Positions 1-12,347 of a stretch of DNA of 64,000 nt are shown here, one piece after another; position 1 is the stretch's first letter, and each line of letters starts with the position of its first letter. The DNA is from Lolium rigidum (taxonomy: Eukaryota; Streptophyta; Magnoliopsida; Poales; Poaceae), in contig NC_061514.1 in assembly GCF_022539505.1 (NCBI RefSeq), positions 331,435,090 through 331,499,089 on the forward strand. The letters are read 5' to 3'. A model generated the notes under the pieces. The model did not search any database and was not told the origin of the DNA. It was given only the letters and a program-made list of their open reading frames with translations. The translations under genes were made by a program, and so were the position numbers.

Positions 1-304
1 TACATCTACGCGACCTCACACTACTAAACTCTTACACGGTGGCTTCGGCCACCAACCTCCTCCTTGAGGAGCCTTTTGTTTCTTTTGATTTCTTTTCTTT
101 CACTTTTTTTTGGTTTTATTTCCTTCATGTTCTTCATGGGAGATTCACCCAAGCTTGGCTTTTCATGTTTTGATTCTTGCAAGCTTGGTTGAGTAGTACC
201 TAAACAGTTCCGCCATCTAATCCTAAGCCATGATCTATCCCTCAAGCCAACTCAGTCTAAAAGCACAAGCCTACACCAAAATCTGAGTATCTTTGAGTTT
301 GGAG

Positions 305-378
305 GCCGGTACTACCGGATCTCAGGCCGGTACTACCGGTCTAAGCGGTACTACCGGGTCTGGTTGCGGTACTACCGC
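305..378. repeat. Cluster of CGGTACTACCG motifs in H1 internal region
   Basis: Four copies of the near-palindromic motif CGGTACTACCG lie within about 75 bp, upstream of the H1 coding remnant. The same motif family recurs in the H1 LTR at 2840-3005. It does not belong to a reading frame that I can recognise. Confidence 0.7.
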
Positions 379-437
379 TTTGACTGGTTTCACCAATGTT
401 GCTTGTTAGTGTCTTCCTTGATCTTTAACTCCATGGC

Positions 438-1983
438 TTGTGCACTTATCCCCTATTCCCTCCCAAAACTTTGCTTTTCACAGGATCATCTAGGCCCCAT
501 GGTGGAGGCAAGGTCAAGCCCTCCTCTCGTTGTTATCGAGAAGACGAAGAGCAAGATGAGATTTTACCGGCAAGGACCACCAAGCGTCAAAGGGATGCAA
601 CAGCAGCGGCAGCGGGCAAAAGGACCGTTCGGGGTCCTCAGATTTCTATGAAAGATCTCAAGAAAGCCCAATTCTTGCAAGTTCGAGGGGCCAATCCCTA
701 CATTGTGCCTAAGAACTCTCGTCTCTGCCCCAACACCTTCTTCTACCATGCCGATCAAGAGAGGATTTACAATGATGTCTATGGGTCAAAGGAGTTCCGG
801 TGTTTCCCCCAATTCTCCATCAACATGGACAAGCTCCAAGCCAAGCCCGAGTACTTTGGGGAAGCACTCGAGATATGCGAAGAACAAGGTCTTATTCCTT
901 TGATGACTTTCTCTCACGACTACTCCAAGGAGATAATATGCAAGTTCTATGCCACTGTCGTGTTCCTTGAGGATGAGGATGGCTTCCGCTCCTTGAAGTG
1001 GATGACTAGGGAGCATGTGATGGAAGCCACATGGGAAGAGTTTGCTAGAGGCATTGGATATGAACTTCCCGAGTTTGAAATCAACTTCTTCAAGATTCAC
1101 CTCCAGGCCAAGCCAATGGCCAAAGAGAAGATGGCCAACCTCTACATCCCCGGGGATGTTGTGTGGAAGTGCTTATAACCTCCTTCCCGTCTACGACATC
1201 ATGAACCGCATCTATCGCAGCACCATCAACCCCAAGGACACCAACCATGATGAGGTGCATGGCTTTCTTGTAAACCTTCTCGTGCGCACCCATGAGATGA
1301 GAGGTAGTGGGAAACAATTGGATATCATGGACTTCATTTGGCATGAGATGCGTGATTGTGCCTTCCTCCGCAAGCTCCCTCAATATGCGCCCTTCATCAT
1401 GAGGCTCATTTGCGTAAAGTGGGATCAAGCGAACCGTGGAGATCTTCTTGAGCAATGCCGCCCCAACATCACTATCCATAAGGAGAAGAGCCCCCTTGTC
1501 AAGAAGCATGACCCTCCAAGGTATGGCAAGAATGCACCCAAGGACAAGGACGAAGACGAAGCCGACAGTGATGATTCCGACTATGTGCCCAACTCCGTCA
1601 AGACCAAGGGCCTCTTCGCCAAGCTCACCGCTCGCCTCAAGAAGTCCTTTTGCTTCAAGGAGGACCTCCAAGACAGGATGTACCAAGCCCACCATGACAA
1701 CAAGAAGATTCGCCAACGCCAAAAGGCAATGATGAGGCGTATGCAGCTTCCTGTCTCTGAGGGCTCCGAGGACAACATCACCCCTCCCGGTGAGTGGAAG
1801 TCCAAGTTTGCTTGGTCGAGCTCCGAGGACTCCATCCCCGAGCGCATGGTTCGTCCCTCTCCACCACCTCATGGTAAGGGCCAAGTTGAAGATGAAGAGG
1901 ACGAGGACGAGGACGAGGAGATGGATGATGATGGAGAGGGCGAGGAGGATGACGAGGAGGACGATGATGATGATGAAGATTGA
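438..1983 (+). pseudogene. Transposon-associated protein (putative plant transposon protein-like), frameshifted
   Basis: Two overlapping plus-strand frames (to 1178 and from 1042) together read as one protein of about 500 residues. A basic leader (KRQRDATAAAAGKRT) is followed by a conserved-looking globular block (GPQISMKDLKKAQFL, then YREDEEQDE-type and EFARGIGYELPEFEINFF stretches). After the frameshift near 1165-1180 come NLLPVYDIMNRIYRSTINP and DFIWHEMRDC, and a strongly acidic Glu/Asp tail at 1880-1983. The body resembles the Pfam 'putative plant transposon protein' family found in grass LTR elements. I rate that as recognition by pattern, not proof. An AG acceptor (TTTTCACAG) at about 474-482 suggests that the frame enters from an upstream exon, so the true start is unclear. 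The break sits in GTGCTTATAAC and needs a 1-2 base change to restore frame. It is either real decay or a sequencing error. The role in the element is probably gag-like or structural, by inference. Confidence 0.6.
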
Positions 1984-2597
1984 TTCACCTCGGGACGTTA
2001 GTATGCCCCTTCTCCCTTTTTGGTGTCTCGATGCCAAAGGGGGAGAAGTTGATCTATTAGGACGGGAATTTGCATGGGGATGCCAAGGGCTTGGTGCTTC
2101 TTTTTGGTTCTTTCGGTCTTGGCATCATATCTTCCCCTAGTTATTCGGAACTTTATTCGTATGTGTGCTCGCTTCTCTATTTGTGGATCTCCCGATCCCC
2201 TGGTTTGTATTAAGACTTAATCGTTCGTAGCTTAATGGTCTTCACTATTTATCCTTTGATTGGCTACATCAATCCTATGGAGGCTCTCATTAGTATGAGT
2301 TTGGGTTTTCTGAAGGCAAAGGTATGAAAAGTTTTCACACAAACTCTCCTACATGCTTGTATACTTGCCTCCATAGTGCACTTGTGCTATATGATCTTGT
2401 CATATGTTCTTCTTAGCACGTGTGCTTGGTTTGTAGAATCTAGGGGGAGTTTCTCTCTAGGGTGTGTGCATTTGTATACAAATGCATATTCTAAGTATGC
2501 ACACACCTAGGGGGAGCTTCGTCTACTCTTGCAAACCAAATACCTTATCATAATATCCTATGTGTTATTGCAAATTCGTGTGTTGTCATCAAACACC
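1984..2597 (+). other. H1 non-coding 3' internal region
   Basis: No supported ORF. Purine-rich GGGGGAG stretches recur (about 2442-2450, 2512 and 2602). The last one is the presumed polypurine tract, so the earlier ones look like upstream PPT-like copies. Confidence 0.5.
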
Positions 2598-2611
2598 AAA
2601 AAGGGGGAGAT
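2598..2611 (+). other. Polypurine tract of H1
   Basis: AAAAAGGGGGAGAT lies immediately 5' of the TG dinucleotide that opens the LTR. This is the expected plus-strand primer position for a retrotransposon. Confidence 0.75.
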
Positions 2612-3008
2612 TGTAAGAGCAAGATCTATATCCCTTGTTTTGTGTGTTTGTTGACAACACTCGAACAATTCTAACCGTGCACAAAGTTTGTCATTGATAG
2701 GTTTGCAAGGTGTGCGGTGCCCTCGTCGGACACATTATGATCAGAAGACCGAAGCGTAGTTCTTAGGCTTTCTGGTTTTGTGTGTGTGTCGCGAGGTAAC
2801 ATGGTAGGAGAAGAAAAGAGGAAAAAGCTGATTTAGCCAGGCCGGTACTACTGGTACCTGTAGCGGTGGTACCGCTACCCCTATAGGTACCGCCCTACGG
2901 TACCGCTCTGAGTTCTGAGCTGATTTGTCCCCCAGTACGAGTTGCGGTACCTCTGCGGTACCTGGAGCGGTAGTACCGCTCACGAGCGGTAGTACCGCCC
3001 ATGGTACC
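2612..3008 (+). repeat. H1 3' LTR, first part
   Basis: Starts TGTAAGAGC directly after the polypurine tract and is cut by E1 after GGTACC. The continuation is 18116-18586. Confidence 0.7.
2840..3005. repeat. Cluster of GGTACC / CGGTAGTACCG motifs in H1 LTR
   Basis: About ten variants of AGCGGTAGTACCGCT, GCGGTACC and GGTACCGC are packed into 165 bp of the LTR. Many are near-perfect palindromes. They match the motif cluster at 305-378 in the same element. Confidence 0.7.
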
Positions 3009-4595
3009 TGATACGTCTCAAACGTATCTATAATTTCTTATGTTCCATGCTACTTTTATGACAATAATTGCATGTTTTATACATACTTTACATCATTATT
3101 ATACATTTTCCGGCAATAACCTATTAACAAGATGCCGAAGCGCCAGTTGTTGTTTTCTGCTGTTTTTGGTTTCAGAAATCCTACAAAGGAAATATTCTCG
3201 GAATTGGACGAAATCAACGCCCAGGGTCTTATTTTTCCGCGGAGCTTCCAGAAGACCGGAGGGGTGACGAAGAGGGGCGGCGAGGCGCCGACACCACAGG
3301 GCCGCGCGGCCTGGGTGGGGCCCGCGCCGCCCTATGGTGTGGGCCCCTCACGCCGCCTCTTGACCTACCCTTCCGCCTACTTAAAGCCTTCGTCGCGAAA
3401 ACCCCTGTACCGAGAGCCACGATACGGAAAACCTTCCAGAGACGCCGCTGCCGCCAATCCCATCTCTGGGGATTCAGGAGATCGCCTCCGGCACCCTGCC
3501 GGAGAGGGGAATCATCACCGGAGGGCTCTACATCATCATGCCCGCCTCCGGATTGATGCGTGAGTAGTTCATCCTTGGACTATGGGTCCATAGCGGTAGC
3601 TAGATGGTTGTCTTCTCCGCTTGTGCTATCATTGTTTAGATCTTGTGAGCTGCCTAACATGATCAAGATCATCTATTTGTAATGCTACATGTTGTGTTTG
3701 GTGGGATCCGATGAATCTAGAATATTATGTCAAGTTGATTATCAATCTATCATATATGTGTTGTTTATGTTCTTGCATGCTCTCCGTTGCTAGTAGAGGC
3801 TCTGGCCAAGTTGATACTTGTAACTCCAAGAGGGGGTATTTATGCTCGATAGTGGGTTCATTCCTCCATTTTATCTGGGACAGTGACAGAAAGTTCTAAG
3901 GTTGTGGATGTGTTGTTGCTACTAGGGATAAAACATCGATGCTTTGTCTAAGGATATTTGTGTTGATTACATTACGCACCATACTTAATGAAATTATCTG
4001 TTGTTTACAACTTAATACTGGAGGGGGTGCGGATGCTAACCCGAAGGTGGATTATTTAGGCATAGATGCATGCTTGGATAGCGGTCTATGTACTTTGTCG
4101 TAATGCCCTGATTAAATCTCATAGTAATCATCATTGATATGTATTGAATCTTTATTTGTCAATTGCCGACCTGTAATTTGTTCACCCAGCATGCTAGTTA
4201 TCTTATTGGAGAGACACCACTAGTGAACTGTGGACCCCGGTCCATTCTTTTACATCTGAATACAATCTACTACAATCATTGTTCTTTACTGTTCTTTGCA
4301 AACAAACATCATCTTCCACTCGATACGTTTAATCCTTTGTTTTCAGCAAGCCGGTGAGATTGACAACATCACTGTTACGTTGGGGCAAAGTATCTTGATT
4401 GTGTTGTGCAGGTTCCACGTTGGCGCCGGTTTCACTGGTGTTGCGCCGCACTACACTCCTCCACCAACAACCTTCACGTGCTTCTTGGCTCCTACTGGTT
4501 CGATAACCTTGGTTTCATACTGAGTGAAACTTGCTTCTATACGCATCATACCTTCTACTTGGGGTTCCCAACGGACGTGTGCTTCGTGCGTATCA
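3009..4595 (+). repeat. E1 5' LTR
   Basis: Begins TGATACGTCTCAAACGTATC and ends GTGCGTATCA, giving TG...CA termini. A GC-rich block is followed by CTACTTAAAGCC near 3377-3390, which may serve as core promoter (inference). Matches 14974-16557. Confidence 0.85.
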
Positions 4596-4606
4596 AGCTA
4601 AATTTC

Positions 4607-4624
4607 TGGCGCTGTTGCCGGGGA
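4607..4624 (+). other. E1 primer-binding site (tRNA-Asp type)
   Basis: TGGCGCTGTTGCCGGGGA lies 11 bases after the LTR end. It differs by one base from TGGCGCCGTTGCCGGGGA in E2 and E4, which is complementary to the 3' end of plant tRNA-Asp (established for Athila-type elements). Confidence 0.75.
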
Positions 4625-4911
4625 GATCAAGGCACGCTGCAAGGGAGGTCTTCCACATCCAATCTCTTTACTTTGTTTTTGTCTTGCTTTACTTTATTTT
4701 ATTTACTGTCTTGTTTGCTTTATATTAAAAACACAAAAAAATTAGTTGCTTTACTTTATTTCATTTGTCTTGTTTACTTGCTCTATATCAAAACACAAAA
4801 AAAAATAGTTACTTGTCTTTACTTTGTTCTGTTTGCTTAGTTTACTTTTATTACTGTTAAAATGAATACTCCTAAGAACACTAAGTTGTGTGACTTCACT
4901 AGTTAGGCTTA

Positions 4912-5445
4912 ATGGAAAACAATAACAAAATTAGAGATCTTTATGAACTTTATCTTGAATTAGGACATGATGTGTTTGAAGAAAGAATTAGAAAACCTAT
5001 GGAACTTTATATGCATGCTAATGGCAATGTTATTAATATGAATGCTTTGAACACCATTATTGCTAATGCTATGGAAGAATTTAAGCTTGGGGAGGTCGGT
5101 TTTGATGAAAATGATCTCTTTAGTCCTCTGGGTATGGAAGAGAAAGTTTATGTTGATATGCCTCCTATATATGATGTTTGCAATGATGAATATGATATTT
5201 TCAGTCCATCTACTATTGAGGATAAAATTCATTATGATTATTCTATGCCTCCAATTTATGATGATTATAATGATGGATGTGATAGTCTTACTCCCACTAT
5301 TACTAATAAAATTGATTATGCTTATGTGGAGAGTAATGATACTTTTATGCATGTGGATAAGAATGCTTTATGTGATAGTTATATTGTTGAGTTTGTTCAT
5401 GATGCTACTGGAAATTATTATGAGAGAGGAAAATATGGTTGTTGA
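4912..5445 (+). pseudogene. E1 small acidic ORF (unknown), truncated by a stop and by E2
   Basis: ATG at 4912 opens a 177-residue frame. It begins MENNNKIRDLYELYLELG and is rich in Asp, Asn and Tyr, with repeated MPPIYDD-like segments. It is homologous to the E2 protein at 9788-10468, which stays open for another 50 residues past GKYGC. Here the codon after GKYGC is TGA, and the former downstream part (5446-5616, then from 12348) is cut by E2. I recognise it only as a protein type carried by non-autonomous grass retroelements. No catalytic motif is visible and no function is assigned. Confidence 0.6.
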
Positions 5446-5616
5446 AATTTTCATGGTACTAAAACACCTCTCTATATGCTGAAAATTTTGAAGTTACTCG
5501 TGTTTTATCTTCCTATGCTTGTCACTTTGTTCTTCATGAATTTATTTGTGTACAAGATTCCTTTTCATAGGAAGTGGGTTAGGCTTAAATGTGTTTTGAA
5601 TTTGCTTCTTGATGCT

Positions 5617-7208
5617 TGATGCGCGTAGATGTACACGTCCGTTGGGAACCCCAAGAGGAAGGTATGATGCGCACAGTGGCAAGTTTTCCCTCAGTATGAA
5701 ACCAAGGTTTAATCGAACCAGTAGGAGCCAAGAAGCACGTTGAAGGTTGATGGTCGCGAAATGTGATGCGGCGCAACACCAGGGATTCCGGCGCCAACGT
5801 GGAACCTGCACAACACAATCCAAGTACTTTGCCCCAACGAAACATTGAGGTTGTCAATCTCACCGGCTTGCTGTAACAAAGGATTAAACGTATCGAGTGG
5901 AAGATGTTTGCAAAGAAAACAGTAAACACAATTGCAGTAGATTGTATGCTATGTAAAGAATAGGACCGGGGTCCACGGTTCACTAGAGGTGTCTCTCCCA
6001 TAAGATAAAAGCATGTTGGGTGAACAAATTACGGTCGGGCAATTGACAAATAGAGAAAGGCATAACAATGCATATACATGATATGATAAATATAGTGAGA
6101 TTTAATTGGGCATTACGACAAAGTACATAGACCGCCATCCAACTGCATCTATGCCTAAAAAGTCCACCTTCGAGGTTATCATCCGAACCCCCTCCGGTAT
6201 TAAGTTGCAAAGCAACGAGACAATTGCATTAAGTATGGTGCGTAATGTAATCAACAACTACATCCTTAGACATAGCATCAATGTTTTATCCCTAGTGGCA
6301 ACGAGCACATCCACAACCTTAGAACTTTACGTCATCGTCCCGGATTCAATGGAGGCATGAACCCACTATCGAGCATAAATACTCCCTCTTGGAGTTAAGA
6401 GTAAAAACTTGGCCGAGCCTCTACTAATAACGGAGAGCATGCAAGATCATAAACAACACATGAACAATAGATTGATAATCACCATAATCATAGTACTCAC
6501 TATCCATCGGATCCCGACAAACACAACATATAGTATTACAGATAGATGATCTTGATCATGTTAGGCAGCTCACAAGATCCAACAATGAAGCACAACAAGG
6601 AGAAGACGACCATCTAGCTACTGCTATGGACCCATGGTCCAGGGGGTGGACTACTCACTCATCACTCCGGAGCGACCATGGCGGTGTAGAGTCCTCCGGG
6701 AGATGAATCCCCTCTCCGGCGGAGGTGCGGAGGCGATCTCCGAGAATCCCCCGAGATGGGATTCGCGGCGGCGGCGTCTCGTAAGGTTTTCCGTATCGTG
6801 GCTCTCGGTGCGGGGGTTTCGCGACGGAAGCTTTAAGTAGGCGGAGGGTCAACGCGGGGGGCCACACGAGGGGCCCGGGAGGTAGGTCGGCGCGGCCGGG
6901 GCCTGGGCCGCGCCGGCCACCCTTCTGGCCGCCTCGTGGCCCCACTTCATTATCTCTTCGGTCTTCTGGAAGCTTCGTGCAAAAATAGGACCCTGGGCGA
7001 AAGTTTCGTCCAATTCCGAGAATATTTCTTTACTAGGATTTCTGAAACCAAAAACAGCAGAAAACAACAACTGGCTCTTCGGCATCTTGTTAATAGTTTA
7101 GTTCCGGAAAATGCATAAATATGACATATAATGTGCATAAAACATGTAGGTATCATCAATAAAGTAGCATGGAACATAAGAAATTATCGATACGTTGGAG
7201 ACGTATCA
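5617..7208 (-). repeat. E2 3' LTR
   Basis: On the plus strand it runs from TGATGCGCGTAGATG to GGAGACGTATCA. It is followed by GCATCCCTAAGCTTAG, which is the reverse of the PPT-like AAGCTTAGGGATGC. Confidence 0.9.
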
Positions 7209-9787
7209 GCATCCCTAAGCTTAGTTCCGCTCGTCCCGAGCGGGTAAAACGATAACAAAGATAATTTCTGAAGTGACATGCCATCATAATCTTGATCATA
7301 CTATTTGTAAACATATGTAATGAATGCAGCGATCAAAGCAAAGGTAATGACATGAGTAAACAAGCTGAATCATAAAGCAAAGACTTTTCATGAATAGTAC
7401 TTCAAGACAAGCATCAATAAGTCTTGCATAAGAGTTAACTCATAAAGCAATAAATCAAAGTAAAGGTGTTGAAGCAACACAAAGGAAGATTAAGTTTCAG
7501 CGGTTGCTTTCAACTTGTAACATGTATATCTCATGGATAATTGTCAACATAGAGTAATATAACAAGTGCAATATGCAAGTATGTAGGAATCAATGCACAG
7601 TTCACACAAGTGTTTGCTTCTTAAGGTGGAGGGAGATAGGTAAACTGACTCAACAATAAAAGTAAAAGAATGGTCCTTCAATGAGGAAAGCATCGATTCT
7701 TTGTATTTGTGCTAGAGCTTTTATTTTGAAAACATGAAACAATTTTGTCAACGGTAGTAATAAAGCATATGAGTTATGAAAATTATATCTTACAAGTTGC
7801 AAGCCTCACGCATAGTATACTAATAGTGCCCGCACCTCGTCCTACTTAACTTGGACTACCGGATCTTCGCATGCCATGTTTCAACCAAGTGTCACAAAGG
7901 GGTACCTCCATGCCGCCTGTACAAAGGTCTAAGGAGAAAGCTCGCATTTTGGATTTCTCGCTTTTGATTATTCTCAACTTAGACATCCATACAGGGACAA
8001 CATGGACAACGGATAATGGACTCCTCTTAAATGCATAAGCATGTAGCAATGATTATTATTCTCATATGAGATTGAGGATATATGTCCAAAGCTGAAACTT
8101 CCACCATGATTCATGGCTTTAGTTAGCGGCCCAATGTTCTTCTCTAACAATTTTGCATGCTCCAACCACTAAAATGATAGACCTTCAGACAAGACGGACA
8201 TGCATAGCAACTCACATGATATTCAACAATAGTTGATGGCGTTCCCCAGAAGCATGGTTATCGCACAACAAGCAACTTAATAAAATATAAAGTGCATAAA
8301 TACATATTCAATACTACGATAGTTTTTAAGGCTATTTTGTCCCATGAGCTATATATTGCATAGGTGGATGATGGAATTTTAAAGGTAGCACTCAAGCAAT
8401 TTACTTTGGAATGGCGGGGAAATACCATGTAGTAGGTAGGTATGGTGGATACAAATGGCATAGTAGTTGGCTCAAGGATTTTGGATGCATGAGAAGTATT
8501 CCCTCTCGATACAAGGTTTAGGCTAGCAAGGTTATTTGAAGCAAACTCAAGGATGAACAAGTGCAGCAAAACTCACATAAAAGACACATTGTAAACATTA
8601 TAAGACTCTACACTTGTCTTCCTTGTTGTTCAAAACTCAATACTAGATATTATCTAGACCTTAGAGAAACCAAATATGCAAATCAAATTTTAGCATGCTC
8701 TATGTATTTCTTCATTAATGGGTGCAAAGCATATGATGCAAGAGCTTAAACATGAGCACAACAATTGCCAAGTATCACATTATCCAAGACAGTTTAGAAT
8801 TACTACATGTAGCATTTTCCAATTCCAACCATATAACAACTTAACGAAGAAGAAACTTCGCCTTGAACATTATGAGTAAAGCCTAAGGACACATGTGTCC
8901 ATATGCAACAGCGGAGCGTGTCTCTCTCCCACAAAGTGAATGCTAAGATCCATCTTATTCAAACAAAACAAAAACAAAAACAAACCGACGCTCCAAGCAA
9001 AGAACACAAGATGTGACCTGAATAAAAATATAGTTTCGGGGGAGGAACTCGATGATGTTGTCGATGAAGAAGGGGATGCCTTGGGCATCCCCAAGCTTAG
9101 ACGCTTGAGTCTTCTTAAAATATGCAGGGGTGAACCACGGGGGCATCCCCAAGCTTAGAGCTTTCACTCCTCTTGATCATAGTATATCATTCTCCTCTCT
9201 TGACCCTTGAAAACTTCCTTCACACCAAACTTCAAGCAAACTCATTAGAGGGTTAGTGCATGATTAATAATTCACTCATTCAGAGGTGACACAATCATTA
9301 TTTTCACTTCTGGACATTGCATAATGCTACTGGACATTAGTGGATCAAAGAAATAAATCCAATATAGCAAAAGAGGCAATGCGAAATAAAAGGCAGAATC
9401 TGTCAAAAACAGAACAGTCCGTAAAGACGAATTTAGAAATGGCACCAGACTTGCTCAAATGGAAAAACTCAAAACTAATGAAAGTTGTGTACATATCTGA
9501 GGATCACGCTCGTAAATTGGCAGATTTTTTCGAATTTTCTACAGAGAATTGTGCCCAGATTCGTGACAGACAGCAATGCTGTTTCTGCGCAGCAATCCCA
9601 AATATAACATCAACTTTGACATAGAAACTTTACTTGGCACAAAAACATGATAAGGAGAGGTTGCTACAGTAGTAAACAACTTCCAAAACTCAACAAAACA
9701 AAAAAATTGCTGTAGGTAAAAAAAAAACACATGGGTTATCTCCCAAGAAGTTCTTTCTTTATAGCCATTAAGATGGGCTCAGCAGTT
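7209..9787 (-). other. E2 non-coding 3' internal region
   Basis: No supported ORF. It is collinear with 50870-53439 in E4 and 12348-14973 in E1, so a long non-coding 3' region is a conserved trait of the family. It contains repeated AAGCTTGGGGATGCC-type motifs near 9083-9155 (reverse orientation). Confidence 0.75.
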
Positions 9788-10468
9788 TTAATGATGCACT
9801 CGCAAGAAATAGAAGTTGAAGCAAAAGAGAGCATCAAGATGCAAATTCAAAACACATTTAAATCTAACATGCTTCCTATGCATAGGAATCTTGTAAATAA
9901 ACAAGTTCATGAAGAGCAAAGTAACAAGCATAGGAAGATAAAACAAGTGTAGCTTCAAAAATTTCAGCACATAGAGAGGTGTTTTAGTAACATGAAAATT
10001 TTTACAACCATATTTTCCTCTCTCATAATAACTTTCAGTAGCAACATGAGCAAACTCAACAATATAACTATCACATAAAGCATTCTTATCATGAGTCTCA
10101 TGCATAAAATAATTACTACTCCCAACATAAGCATAGTCATTCTTATTAATTGTAGTGGGAGCAAATTCAACAAAGTAGCTATCATTATTATTCTCATCAT
10201 CAAATATAGGAGACATAGTATCATCAAAGTAAATTTTCTCCTCAATGCTTGGGGGACTAAAAATATCATGCTCATCAAAACCAGCTTCCCCAAGCTTAGA
10301 ATTTTCCATAGCATTAGCAACAATGGTGTTCAAAGCATTCATAGTAATAACATTCTCATTAGCATGCATATAAAGTTCCATGGGTTTCTTAATTCTTTCT
10401 TCAAACACATCATGTCCTAATTCAAGATAAAGTTCATAAAGATCTCTCATATTTTTGTTGTTTTCCAT
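9788..10468 (-). CDS. E2 small ORF, unknown retroelement protein
   Basis: An uninterrupted 226-residue frame opens with ATG at 10468, about 250 bases inside the primer site. The N-terminus (MENNKNMRDLYELYLELG) and the block DVFEERIKKPMELYMHAN match the E1 remnant. The middle is acidic and Asn/Tyr-rich. The last 45 residues contain a hydrophobic stretch (LFYLPMLVTLLFMNLFIYK) that could be a membrane segment. No zinc knuckle, protease or polymerase motif is present. E4, the same LTR subfamily, has a gag-like ORF in the same position instead. A function in packaging or in the host is possible, but nothing in the sequence shows it. Confidence 0.7.
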   Translation of the reverse strand: MENNKNMRDLYELYLELGHDVFEERIKKPMELYMHANENVITMNALNTIVANAMENSKLGEAGFDEHDIFSPPSIEEKIYFDDTMSPIFDDENNNDSYFVEFAPTTINKNDYAYVGSSNYFMHETHDKNALCDSYIVEFAHVATESYYERGKYGCKNFHVTKTPLYVLKFLKLHLFYLPMLVTLLFMNLFIYKIPMHRKHVRFKCVLNLHLDALFCFNFYFLRVHH

Positions 10469-10717
10469 TATGCCTAACTAGTGAAAATAAAAACAAGTAC
10501 AGGACTAGACATGATAACAAAATAAATTAAATGCAAGTAACTAATTTTTTTGTGTTTTTGATATAGAGAGCAAGACAGTAAATAAAGTAAAATTAGCAAC
10601 TAATTTTTTTGTGTTTTGTTTAGGTGCAGCAAACAAAGTAGTAAATAAAGTAAAGCAAGACAAAAACAAAGTAAAGAGATTGAGAAGTGGAGACTCCCCT
10701 TGCAGCGTGTCTTGATC

Positions 10718-10735
10718 TCCCCGGCAACGGCGCCA
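10718..10735 (-). other. E2 primer-binding site (tRNA-Asp)
   Basis: Minus strand TGGCGCCGTTGCCGGGGA lies 11 bases from the LTR end and is complementary to the 3' end of plant tRNA-Asp. Confidence 0.88.
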
Positions 10736-10746
10736 GAAAAAGTGCT

Positions 10747-12342
10747 TGATGCGCGTAGATGTACACGTCCGTTGGGAACCCCAAGAGGAAGGTATGATGC
10801 GCACAGTGGCAAGTTTTCCCTCGGTATGAAACCAAGGTTTAATCGAACCAGTAGGAGCCAAGAAGCACGTTGAAGGTTGATGGTCGCGAAATGTGATGCG
10901 GCGCAACACCAGGGATTCCGGCGCCAACGCGGAACCTGCACAACACAACCCAAGTACTTTGCCCCAACGAAACAAGTGAGGTTGTCAATCTCACCCGGCT
11001 TGCTGTAACAAAGGATTAAACGTATCGAGTGGAAGATGTTTGCAAAGAAAACAAGTAAACACAATTGCAGTAGATTGTATGCTATGTAAAGAATAGGACC
11101 GGGGTCCACAGTTCACTAGAGGTGTCTCTCCCATAAGATAAAAGCATGTTGGGTGAACAAATTACAATCGGGCAATTGACAAATAGAGAAAGGCATAACA
11201 ATGCATATACATGATATGATAAATATAGTGAGATTTAATTGGGCATTACGACAAAGTACATAGACCGCCATCCAACCGCATCTATGCCTAAAAAGTCCAC
11301 CTTCAGGTTATCATCCGAACCCCTCCGGTATTAAGTTGCAAAGCAACGAGACAATTGCATTAAGTATGGTGCGTAATGTAATCAACAACTACATCCTTAG
11401 ACATAGCATCAATGTTTTATCCCTAGTGGCAACAACGACATCCACAACCTTAGAACTTTCGTCACTCGTCCCGGATTCAATGGAGGCATGAACCCACTAT
11501 CGAGCATAAATACTCCCTCTTGGAGTTAAGAGTAAAAACTTGGCCGAGCCTCTACTAATAACGGAGAGCATGCAAGATCATAAACAACACATGAACAATA
11601 GATTGATAATCACCATAATCATAGTACTCACTATCCATCGGATCCCGACAAACACAACATATAGTATTACAGATAGATGATCTTGATCATGTTAGGCAGC
11701 TCACAAGATCCAACAATGAAGCACAACAAGGAGAAGACGACCATCTAGCTACTGCTATGGACCCATGGTCCAGGGGTGGACTACTCACTCATCACTCCGG
11801 AGGCGACCATGGCGGTGTAGAGTCCTCCGGGAGATGAATCCCCTCTCCGGCAGGGTGCCGGAGGCGATCTCCGGAATCCCCCGAGATGGGATTCGCGGCG
11901 GCGGCGTCTCCGTAAGGTTTTCCGTATCGTGGCTCTCGTGATCGGGGGTTTCGCGACGGAAGCTTTAAGTAGGCGGAGGGTCAACGCGGGGGGCCACACG
12001 AGGGGCCCAGGAGGTAGGTCGGCGCGGCCAGGGCCTGGGCCGCGCCGGCCACCCTTCTGGCCGCCTCGTGGCCCCACTTCATTATCTCTTCGGTCTTCTG
12101 GAAGCTTCGCGCAAAAATAGGACCCTGGGCGAAAGTTTCGTCCAATTCCGAGAATATTTCTTTACTAGGATTTCTGAAACCAAAAACAGCGAGAAAACAA
12201 AGAATCGGCTCTTCGGCATCTTGTTAATAGGTTAGTTCCAGAAAATGCATAAATATGACATATAATGTGCATAAAACATGTAGGTATCATCAATAAAGTA
12301 GCATGGAACATAAGAAATTATCGATACGTTGGAGACGTATCA
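10747..12342 (-). repeat. E2 5' LTR
   Basis: About 1.6 kb and near-identical to 5617-7208. Most differences are single-base indels or local scrambles at CAG, CTG and CCGG sites, for example CAAG for CAG at about 10972. Confidence 0.9.
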
Positions 12343-12347
12343 ATGCT

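Larger units (their letters stand above)
5617..12342 (-). mobile_element. E2: complete non-autonomous LTR retrotransposon nested in E1
   Basis: The element reads right to left: 5' LTR 10747-12342, primer site 10718-10735, ORF 10468-9788, about 2.6 kb of non-coding DNA, PPT next to 7208, and 3' LTR 5617-7208. A perfect 5-bp TSD, ATGCT, occurs at 5612-5616 and 12343-12347. It is 6.7 kb long and lacks pol. Its LTRs begin TGATACGTCTCCAACGTATCG, as in E4, and so form a subfamily distinct from E1. Confidence 0.93.

Noticed and set aside
1090..2037. 315-codon open frame on the minus strand
   Set aside because: It is the complement of the H1 protein's acidic, Lys-rich coding region. Hydrophobic Ile/Leu runs are the mirror of Asp/Glu codons, with no independent support.
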